The notes under the pieces are model-generated. The model was not told the origin of the DNA. It was given only the letters and a program-made list of their open reading frames with translations, and made no database searches. Made by a program: the position numbers and the translations under genes. A stretch of DNA of 64,000 nt from Hymenolepis diminuta (Eukaryota > Platyhelminthes > Cestoda > Cyclophyllidea > Hymenolepididae), in NCBI GenBank assembly GCA_900708905.1, contig CAADRB010000021.1, forward strand, positions 1,336,741-1,400,740, in the 5' to 3' direction. Positions 50,301 through 62,300 of this stretch are shown here, piece by piece. Within the stretch, counting starts at the first letter, position 1. Each line of letters starts with the position of its first letter.

Positions 50301-53300
50301 AATTACTAAGATCGTACGGCAGTGGATGTTGCAAAGGATGAAATGACAAAATGACTGGAGCAATTAATATCAAATTAATGTATATCTAGACACTGACAAT
50401 TAACCGCGATCAAATTAACTCCCGATCTAATCTATCTTCCCCATGAAAGCAAGGGTGTGTGATTGTAAAATTAACTTTAAATAATAAAGTGTACTCAAGC
50501 AGAGTAATCGTAAAGTAACTTAAATATTTGCTTTCAGATTTATAAATCGCTCGGGATTCCATTAACTAACTTTTGGCCTGAGTGTTGCATAAAATTTCTT
50601 GGCGTCCATTGCATATTTCCGAGCGTCTACTTCTGTAATGATCCGTAACCGTTTTTGAATATAATGATAATGAGATGAACCAAATGTGTCTAAGCTGTTT
50701 CCATTTTAATACAATATTATGCTTTCTAAATTATTCACACAAGTTCTTTAACAAAGTAAACGACTTTTCTTGCCTTTCTACCATTTTGAAATGCCTTAGC
50801 TATTTTTGTTGCGGCAAAGAAAAGATCAAAATACATATTCTCAAAGAGCTTTTAGTTCGCCCTTAATTTCGCGGATAAAACTCGCTTATAAGTGAATTAC
50901 TGTATTGCTAATATAATTATTGAGAGGTATCAAGAATAAATATCTCAATTATTTTTTCTTTACTCTAGGCTGCAATTGAATGGCTCCAACTAGCGGAGTT
51001 CCTCAAAGTACAATCATTTCAACTTCAAGATGAGAAAGCTTATTGCGCAGCATTTCTAGTAACTCACAAAAGTGTCGCTGAGGAGCTATTTGCAAAGATC
51101 AGTGAATTGATATTTCGTCAGGCTATGGTCCACCGAGATATTGAAATACGTCGAGGCGTCCTAAATCACTGGCGAGCATGGTTCATTCAACAAATAGACC
51201 TGCTTGAACTCTATAACTGGCTGACGGAGACTGAGTCGACGGTGATGACAGAATCTCATGCAGCTAGAGGATTAGCTTCGGCAAATGCTGCAATCAAGAA
51301 GCACTCTGTGGTAGAAGCTATTGTATCGGTATTTCAAGCCCAGAGGTTGAGGCTTTTGAGTAGGTTAACCACAAATATTACCATATTACAATGATAACTA
51401 ATCCGATGTTTTAGAAGCCCTCAGTAATTTTTGTGATCGCCATCAAACTTCCAAAAGCGGTAGATGACTCAGGATCTAGAGTTTGAGGAAGTTGTCATGC
51501 TTTTTACTACAATTTTTGCTAAACAGAAAGGTGGCGAAATTTTAATTTTTCCGAACAGGGTTATTAGGGAAAGGATGACATAGTTTCTCAACTTAAAGCC
51601 GTTTCTTTATAATTTTACAGCTAAGATAAACACATACACTTCGGCATAAGGTACCAGTCATAAAGAGGATAAATTTTTTTAAAAATGTAGCCTTTTAGTC
51701 GGTCAATATGGAACTCGGTCCTACTAGTGTTACGATTTACATTGTCAGAGGTCAATATTCTAAGCTCATTAGTTCGTATTCAATAAGCTGAATGATTCTC
51801 CACCCTGATTAAGCTTTGCTACTAAAAGTAGCAGAACTTGAATTTCTCACCAGAAACACTCCATAATGCGACTGCTCAAGATGGGAGTTATAAACACCTT
51901 CCTAACTGAGTTTGAGCGGATTGCTCATAATAAAAAATTTTCATACTAGATATTAAAACCAAAATGGTTTGATAAAGTACACATAGACACAAGCCTTAGA
52001 TGTGCGCTAATCTTATTTATTTGTACTTTTAAACATTTCCTTATCAAGCACGTATCTGGACCCATATCATTTCTTGATATGTGAAATTTTTAATAGCGGG
52101 ACGTTAGGCTCACAACCCAAATTAGTGAATTCCTATATAGTAACACTGAAACTATATGGTTTTCGAGTTATCCTAGTTTTCTAGCTCTTAAATATTGAAA
52201 AGCACTGCAAATTTGCCTGCGACTCATTTCTATTCCTTTGAACTGCTTGTCTCCGTGATCTAATGTTTGTATATTGCACTTTACTCTATTCTCTCCGCTA
52301 ACTCCTTTATTCTTTTCAAAGACAAATCTTCTGCTACCATCAATAACTTGAAATGGCAATAATTAAGTTAGTTTTCTCAGCCTATATTGGTGATTCCTAA
52401 GTTATAACGATCTCGAAACCAAAATTTTATCTACTACCATTTGGAATGGTAATGTCCATTTGACTCATGTTTTACTAAATAGTTTGGCTTTAATGTTTGT
52501 CATTTTTTTCATTTTAGGTACACGCACTACCGATCTTCTTGCAGCTATCGAAAGTACGATTATATCCGAACAGAAAAGATTGGATCGCTGTGTCAATGCT
52601 GCGTCTCTTTTCGTTGAAATCGACGAGGCCTCAAAGGCAAGGGCTCATAGGCACAAACTCCGTCGTCGAATCCATATGCTGGAAAGATCTAGCATAAAAT
52701 TGTGTTCAACACAAACCTCCGTCCAAAAGCAATTTACAGACCTACGAGATTTGGTGATGGAAAAGAAGCATCGTTTGTATGAACTTCTGGCTCTTAATCG
52801 GCTGTATGAGGAAGTTAGTGATGTTGAGGTTAGTTTTTGTTTTTGTAAATCTCGATACTTTAAGAAATTAAACAAAACTTGTTTAAAAGGAGGTAGGTTT
52901 AACAGAAGCAATGGAGCATAATGGCACTAAGTGTAAAAATATGATATGAAGATATCAGTTGTCAACGTGAACTTCTGAAAAGTCAGAGGCTACGAGATTG
53001 CTGCTTATCAAAGTTGATTTATATACCCAGTTATCTGGATGGCGACCACACTGGTTAATATTAATCAACAGAATGGGTAGTAAAGTGCAGACTTCTCCTA
53101 AGATTAACTCCAGGAAACACTTTCCTTGATGGGTATGGGAAGCGTAATGAAGATAGCAATGTACTTTTATCCCTTTCTAGGAATGGATGTGGAGTAAGAC
53201 GGAAGAGGCCTTAGTAGAAAATACGGGCAGGGATTTGGAAGAATGTGCCCGACTTCAACGAGAGTTTCGAGAGACCCACCACAATATTATTCGAGAAGGT

Positions 53301-56300
53301 GTGACAGATCAGAGGATTGAAGAATGCTTGACTTCCCACCTGCCAGTCACTGATTTCGCTCTGATAGGACAGTTGCCACCAATGTCGGACAGTCCTGATC
53401 GTCTCATTCGAGCCATCATTGTTTGCAGACAAATGATTAAGCTGAAGCATTCAGATTCTCCTCAGATCGCTCAATGGCAAGACAGACTGACTGAGGACTG
53501 GGGAGAATTGAGAGAGCTCCTTAAAACCAGAGGAGAACTACTACAAGCTGCTGGAAACAGACTTCTTCTACTTAATTGCTGTGAAGTAAGTGATTGTTTG
53601 ATATGTAAAATTAAATATAAAACACATATTTTACATACTTTTAACAAATACTTTGCTCTAACCACAGAAATGAATATATAAAAGAGAATAGAGTTTGCCT
53701 CCCTGTGACTTTGGATATCGGCAAAAATTCATCCTGGAGTCTGAATCCTCATTCAAAATCTTAATAATGCATCTTTACATTAAAATTTTTGTATCTTTAT
53801 TAAAATCCGTTTTCAGCTCTTGAAAGTCACTAGCTATCTATCCATTGGATCATCTTATTCCAATTTTATTATATTTAGGACGAGCTCCACTTAAATATGC
53901 CTCTCCATACAGATCCCACATAATGAATCACGTTTAAGTCGTGGATTAGAATTGAAATATTAGCTGACCTGCTGAAGATATTCTTAAAAATCGATATCTT
54001 ATTCAAAGGATCGAGCCCACATCAGCCTGTAGAGATAGGTAAAATTCTTCCACATCTAAGTAGGCTTTATTTGGGTTCCTATCATATCTCATGCTATTAT
54101 CAATTTATGAGTCACTCGGTATCTGACATTATTTATAATCAGTGAATTTCATCAACGAAACTTCTAGAAACTAGAATCGCCAGATTGTAAGAGCTCTTCT
54201 TCGTTAAATTACAAAGTATCCCGATTTGAAACTCAGATTCTTCATAATAGCCGATGGATGAGTGTGGGTAAAAGTGTATGAGAGATACGATTGAGAAAAA
54301 AAGGCATATGAAGGTCGACAATCAGTGTTGACTGTCAGGTGAGGAATCGATAAAAATTCGTCATATGTCTGTTAAGTGAACAATTTATGATTCAATATAT
54401 GTTCCATAGAAAACTTTTAGATATATACAGATTTCAGATTGCTAAATTACGAATGTATTATATGCATTAATCTAATGCATACATCTAAGGCTTTTGAGTT
54501 AATAAATACTCAAGTGATTGATTAATTAATTAATTGGCTTTTCATTTAATTAATTTCATAATTGACCTTGATGGATTTCGTTTTTACGATTTGATTTCAG
54601 GAAGCAATAGCGGACTTGAACGAGAAAATGGATAGCTTCCCAACAGTGTTGGGAGCGGATTCACAGTCTCTGGCCAGACAACAACGCCAGCAAGTTAACT
54701 TCAGACAATCCACTATTCCAATTGGAAAGAGGGTAAGTTGTTTAAATTTATTTTATAAATTAACACATCTCTTAAACCCCATCTTAGCTTTTTGGCTCAT
54801 GAGTGTTAAGTAGACCGATTGAAATAAGCCTAGCTGTCTTCTTTAAGCTTCTTTTAGAGTTAATAACTTGCAATGTAATTGTTTGGAGCACAATTCATGT
54901 AATCCTATTCGCAGATAATTTTATGCTTGCCGATTTTGTAGTACCGATAAGGGATTTTATATTACTTTACCTTTTCAACTTATGAGCGCTTTTTTGGCCA
55001 GTAGTTAAACTTATCGCATTCGCAGATGTATCTACAATTAAGTAATCAGAGAATATCAAAGTTCAAGAAGATTTTCTGTCTAAAACTCCTTCTTGATGGA
55101 CAGATGTTAAGACACCGTTTTGTCTATCTGAATCAAGGAGGAACTGATTTCTCTGCTTTGGCATTTATTCAAATCGATGTCACCCATAGAATCTTTTCGC
55201 CAAATTTACTGTATCCTTACATCTCGCTGAATGCTTAGGTTAATTCAAAAGGCACATGTTTGCACTTGATTTTTAAGAATCCGCTTCTTCAGCTATTTGT
55301 TTGGTAGAAAATTTTTCCCTGGTTTCTCTTTCAATTAATCTGCATTTGTGCAGATAATGTTTCTTTCTTCCTTGTTACGTGACTACGATTGTAATATTAG
55401 AAGGGTTATTGTAACAGTTTATACACTATAATACAAGATGAAAAAGGACAAGATAGACCCCTTGATTAGAGGAGAGTAGCTAATATTAGGATGATCAGTA
55501 GGAATCGCCTTAGACATACATTTGAACACTAGCGATCGCTGTAGTCTGATCACGCTTGTACGGACATGCAAACTGAAATTATGTTAAAATTTCTCAGGCT
55601 CATTATAGAAAGCGTTAACAACGCCCAATTTGGCTATAATGAAATTTTTCTTGAACTACTGTATTTCCATTCCGACAGCCCTCTTGATGACTATAATTGG
55701 CCAGTGGAGTTGACCATTCAGCATGTGCTTAGGGACATTGATATAGCAGATATGCACACTGACTACTGTGCCACCGACACAAAACAGATTGAAGGGGAAA
55801 TGGATAAACAGAAGGTCAAACACTGTGGTTCAAGTATATAATTAAAGCATTCAAATTATCTTAGGGCTGGTCACTAGACACTTGCTATCTAAGCTGTCTT
55901 CGTCTTTTACAATCCCTTAAGTTAAAGCCTGTATCAACCAGAAGTGATTGGCTATATCCTCAATCAGTATTATAATTTGTAATATTGTACATTTTAAAAT
56001 TAATGACGCATGATTTTCCAACCTATTCCAGTTATTCGTAACGATTGAAGGAATCAAATCAGATGTGATAAAAATTTTACTGCAACTCAAGTTCGATGCA
56101 TGCTTGGTAATAAGAATCATCAGCCACACGGGTCAGCGTTGATAACTTGATAAATAACTGAAATTCCTCCTCAAAGTTGAACTGAAAATGACATTAATAT
56201 ATTAAATTGAAAATGGCAATTATCGAAACATTATATAATAGCTAACCAAAGGAAAATCCTATTGGGGTAATCTTTTTAAGTGCATCGAATAATTTAATTT

Positions 56301-59300
56301 TTCACGAATTGTCGCTTAAGAAATATTTTCTCTCCAAAAAAACGTCCATAATGTAAGCACTTGCATTATCGCAACCGTTTTAATTTGTGGACTATTAAAT
56401 GCACTCATTTATCATGGGTCTGTATTGGTGCATAATGGCAAAGTGCCGTTGAAAATACGAGCGAGAAAATGCTAAGAGCTAAAAATAAATTTTTATGACT
56501 TATAAAGTCATTCATAGAAAAAAACATAGGGGAATGAATTGTGGTGTAGTCATTTGCATATGAGGTACAAAACTATTTTACATTGTCCGTGGCGTAGTGG
56601 TCACTGTGCTCATCTGCCATGTAAGAGATCGCGGGTTCGATACACACCCAAAGAGCGGAATGGCTAACTCCGCTGGTTAAGTCGGCTGACATGTAGAATC
56701 GCAGAATTCGAGTCTCTTACCATAGAAGTTCGTCGATGCCGCTCTCTGCCCAAGATAAACGTTGGAAAACGCCTTCCCATCTGGGCTTGGGAATTTTCCA
56801 CATCGTTAACTGTGGGATTCGATTAGCTAATTCGTTATATGCTGTATTCATTCAGTCGGTCTCGGGAATTAATAGGTTTCCAGTGTTCATTTCCTATCCC
56901 AAATCATATTTTGCCGAGGTATTTGATCTCATCATAATGCTTGCCTGAACTTGAGTCGTTTGGTCAATTACTTTGTCTTCCTAACCCTAAAATCTGGCGT
57001 TAATCCATTTTTCAAGCCGACGGTCTAAACCAACCTTTTTTTGCCATAGTAAATGCGTAATTAGGCACTAAGCAGACCTTATGCAAGGCAAGACCCATGT
57101 GTAATAATGCTTCATAGTGAGAAAGCAACTAAACTACCAGTGAAGGAAAGAAAAGTAAAGTCCATTGCTTACTGACCCAGTGAATAAGTGGGATTTTCCA
57201 TCATACCTTTCCAAACTATGTCATTCTTGCAAAAGCTTAAGAGCGTTGAATGATGCAAGTTTACTTGATTTTAACATATTCTTATAGCCAAGTAGAGCAA
57301 AGACATTTTAAACGCGTCAGAATTCATTAGGATTCACCTTCTTTGTCTAGTTGATTAATTACGTGGTTGGTTATGCCGCTGTTGCAGCTAAGAGATGAAT
57401 CAGGCAACAATAAAATTACCATAACACAACTCCTAAGTGATGAATTATCAGTCAGTTAGACACATTGTCTATCTAATCTCAATAATATGATAAGTTAATA
57501 TGATAACTGCTATCATTTTCTATTCCCGAATATACTCAACATTATATATAAAATTTAGTCTTCCGACGTCTTCAAATAAAAATCAAGAAGGCAGGTATAA
57601 TCACTAACTAATTTATGCTATCCGGACTCTCAGTGCCGGTCCATATAATAAACTGCCTTTGAGACATGGCAACTTGAGTATGATTGACTTCTCCTGCCGT
57701 CAAGTGTATCTCATATATCTATCAGAATGGTTACAATTCATATAATATATGAGAATGTCATCTAGCAAAGACTGTTCTTTCTTGAGTCTCCTGGGTCTTC
57801 TTGTACATAGTTCACAACAGCTTATACAGCTATCCAAAACTGGTTCACAAATATCTTAAATAAGTTTTATTAATGACCATACCAGTCCGTTTAAAACATT
57901 TCATCGTAAATTCGTTAAATCTAAGGATGATTAAACTGTTTTAAGCAGTGCAATTTGTTTAAATTTGTTTGTATTTTTCCCCTCAAAGGTTAACTGGGTG
58001 GTCCGAGCGTCCAATGTGTTACTGCTGCTTTATGCCCAGGCAGAGGCAGCTGCAATTCAAAGCCAAAAACAGAAAATGCTGGAGGCATGGGATAAACTCA
58101 ATGCCGCCATTGAGACTCGAACTAGGATGCTTCAGGATGCTGAAGTACTCTCCAGGTGGCTCACATGGCTTCATCATGGGTTGAGCTGGATTTCTTCTGC
58201 TGAAAATCTTATTTTAACCGCTAAGGAAAGGGAGAATGAGGAGATTGAAGCAAATTGTGGGAGGTATGTTTATGAAATTCTTGTTCTGTCATCTTAAATT
58301 AATTTAAAACGGTAGAAGTATATTCATAATGCTACTGATTTAAGATTAATTTAATTATGTGAGTCCTTATTCAGTCATCCTGTTGGATTGTATTGTTTCA
58401 TGATTCGATGCCTCAACTTAAAACTAGTAAGCTCCAGAACGGAAATTTTCAGCTATTCCATACTACTGTTACTAACACTACTTACTAATACAAAACCTAG
58501 AGCAATTACTACTTAAAATGATGGAATGGTATAGAACTTAGACAGCCACGATTTTACAACTTTTTCATCCTTTTAGGGCGATTTTACAGTACGAATTGCC
58601 AAGGTTCGTAAATCAACACAAACAGCTCTGGGATGAAATTTGCGCCTGGGAGTCAAGCATTCTTTTCCACTGCGAGGAGGGAGCTACTGCAAGTTTTAAT
58701 TGTTCCCTCGAAACCGAAGATTTTGAAGTGGCTTCTACCTTCATTGGAATTCACAAAATGTTGACCAGAAGTGTAAATCAACTCAAGTCCGAGTGCGAAG
58801 AGTGCCCAACAAATGGCGCTCTAGCCTCCGCAGTACAAAAAGCTGTTTTTGTGGTTCTGGGCGAAGCACAGCCCCTTCTACCTTCTCAGGTTATGAAAAA
58901 CGGAGCAGCACTTTTGCTAATTCATTTTTATCAGCTGAAAATAAATTGGTGGCGATACTGGCGACACTTGAAAGTCCTATCTGCCAAATTGGACATTTTA
59001 AGGTAAACAAATAACGAGAGAATTTTAAGTGGAAGAATTAATTTATAAACTATCACTCGTGCTTTATGGAATTGACTTGTCCTGCTAATAAATCAACCGT
59101 AACAGCCACAGCTTTTGCAGGTAAAAATAAATTAATTTAGTCAGATATATGGAACTCCAACCAAGCATTTCCATGAAAAATTCTACTTCATTTTATCTCA
59201 TTTTTAATCATGTTTAATTAATACTAAATGAGCTCTTTATGTACAGAGACTTACAGAACCTAGAAAACTGGATTGAAACCATGGAACCAAGAGTGGAGAC

Positions 59301-62300
59301 CGATGATCTAGGAGAGAGCCTAGAAGAAACAATGGTGCTCTCAGAGGAGCATAGAAAATTCTCACGGGCAGTGGCCTCTCAAGAGGAGAAGTGCAGAAGA
59401 CTGGCTGAGTTTGAATTAGTGATAAATGACTTACCATCATGATTGTCGAATTTATTATTTGCTTCCATTGAAAAACATCCACGCTCTTTTTTTTCTTTAG
59501 AATCAGTTAGAAGAATCTGACCCTGAGTGGGAGAAGGGAATTGAGAGGCAGATGGTGGAGAATTTGGAACGGTTGAATATCCTGCCAAGAATGCCGAGTA
59601 CCCCCGTTGCGGTATCATCGGAGTCCATGTCCCTTCAAGATGACTATAAACCGGCTGAAGAATTACCGTTCGGTAAGTAGATTTTCATCCGATGTTATAA
59701 AATTCTTATTATGTATTTTTTGAGTCAATACTACTTGATAAAACCTCATTTTATTATGCTTCTTCAATAATAATGGCCAAGTAAAGTTTGTATTAAATGT
59801 AAAAATCGAACAGAACGATGCGTAGCCGTTAATGGTGCATTTGTTAAAGCGGGATTTGAGTGCAATTTAACAAATTTAGAACTCTGAAATTTCTCTGCAT
59901 ATGTGTTCTAGGTATTATTAAGTCCTGGACCGCCTCGGTATGTAGCAAACTAAGACAAATCTGAGCTCGAGACCTCTACACAACGGTAAAGTGACACAAA
60001 GGTTGTGAACCGTGTTTATCGGAGCACAGGGGTAATGAGTAAAGTGTGATCAAATACCAGATACCGTTAGTGCAGAGATGGTGGGAGAATAAGGCATTAG
60101 GGTCTTGGATATGAGAGGTGAAGAGTGCAAACACAAAGTTGAAGAAACTGGGGTGTGCCTGTTTATCAATATACCACAGTTATGTTTGGCGGGAGCCCAT
60201 TTTTATGTTTTCAGGGCCATGTCATCATGAGCTAATGTTCTCAAGATTCTGACCTTATTTAAACTGTGAAGTTGAAATTGCAATCTAAGCGAAGTTATTT
60301 AGTACAAAATTCAAGAGCTAGCTGATAACTGCTAAACCGGCATCCAATCTCAAATAATGATTATATAATTAATTTTTCAATAAATATTCCATTTAATCCA
60401 AGCCATTCGCCATTGCATTACAGTATGTATATTTCAAAGCCAATTTCAATGCATAATTTTTGAATTTCACTTTAAGAAATGAATGTAAGCCACACATTTT
60501 GTAATACATGAGAAAACTTGGGCGAAATATCTTGCTCTGTGAAAAGTGGTGATTGGCCATTCCATATAAAACACAAAACCAACGGCCAGAGACAACGTTC
60601 CTTAAAAAGTAACGGCATCGAGCGAAAGAGTTTTTTTGAAATGTTTTGTGTTACCTTGATTGATAAAATGGCTCGTACGGACGATAGTTAGAAGCAAGAA
60701 AAAGTTCCATATTTTCTTCTCAGAGCACTTGGAAATGGCTATTTGCAATTCAAGAAATAATGATGAATGAAATATCTGAAACCAAGTCAGATTCTCTCAT
60801 ATTTCCCCAATTTTATTCACAGTTAGTTGCACTTTAAATTTAATACTAAAGTATAAAATATCTAGATGGTATGAAGCACTTTGGATCCGTTAAAAGCGAA
60901 GTAATGCCGCTCGGATCATCAATGTAATATAAAGGAATATTCCTATTTATTGTCTGATGGATTATGTAAGAATATATGGGACAATGGCCTAGCGTCATGC
61001 AAAGCAGAGATCATACTATTGTATGCGTATCCATGAATAGCTAGTGACTCAGGATGTCCAGCCGTACTGGTTAAATCTAGCTAATAAAGGAGAGATTCTC
61101 ATCAGGGCGTCTCTATGATGCTAGTCCTACATCCAAGATGGGATGAATGAACTCGGAAGTTATTCGTTATAGTGACAAATGTATTCGTCGGACACTGCCT
61201 CTCACGAATCTCCATGTAATAATTGGGTCGTGTTGAATAAAGACGAAGTCTTTCTACAAAGGGCTCATTACTTCATGCAAGGCTTAACTACCAGATTTGA
61301 TCTCAGGAATATTTAATAAGCACCCTCTTCAGAACTTAGACTGCTTAATTTTCTGATTTCTTCTGCAGGACTATCAAACACATTCAGGTTGCTTATTTAA
61401 CTATTTTAGTGATTAATCACGCCTATTATTCCCGGTGCATTTTACAGTTTCGATATATTAAAAGTCTCCATGTATTTCGATCCAGTCGTTTATATTATAG
61501 CTATGATATGCATATCTTAGCCATAGGCACAATTACTATCTCTACTTCAGCACTGAAACTACCAGATTCCCTAAGCTACTTCATTTTCCTCCCTCGTTTC
61601 TCCAATACTTCAGCCAGTCACAATCAACCGCTATTTATTGTTTATTTTTAGCGAGACGTTTAGAGACAATGAGAAGAAACAAGCTAAATACTCAGTTAGC
61701 CTCCTGTTCCATGAGTTTCCTAAGAATAGTGGTCTGAAGTGTATTAGACTACAAAACTCGCTTTCGAAGATCGCATTTTCTTATCACATCATGTTGACTA
61801 TGATTGGCAAACACATTTTTCCTGAAAAAAATATATTTAAGATTTTCAAAATGTTAACTGTTCAATCATTTTACTTTATTTAGAACGACTTGAAGGAGTG
61901 CTCTATCAAAAATTGCAGGGTCAACGATTGTCCAATCGTGGGAAACGTTCTAGTCGTTGGCAGAAATGCTTTGCCGTCCTGAATCCAATCACAATTTCTC
62001 TTCACGTACTTGAGATAAGTGGCATCTCGGAAATCAAGAGGTTTGTTTCAAACAATGAAAACAAATAAATGAGATAATTTTTAATAAATTAGAAATCATG
62101 CTTTTCTTTTTAAAACCATATTCCTAATCCTCTTTGTTTGATCATACTTTTATTACTGGCATTAACCATGATTAAGCAGAAAATTTTGCAATATGTACTT
62201 ATGAAAAACCACATAAATACATAGAATAAGTAGTAATTATTAAACTGAGTGGAAATAAAGAATGAATTCAGGGTATCAAGAGAGATATACTTAATCTAAT

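Larger units (their letters stand above)
54733..57988. other. Spectrin intron 23
   Basis: Contains the possible integrase-tail frame (55566-55841) and the best SINE copy (56588-56775). Confidence 0.75.

Noticed and set aside
56588..56660. Functional tRNA gene
   Set aside because: It has A- and B-box-like sequences but no cloverleaf with a paired acceptor stem, and the same sequence recurs as a dispersed repeat.
58793..59014. Alternative frame across spectrin exon 25
   Set aside because: It does not join exon 26 in phase; the other frame does and keeps repeat helices.
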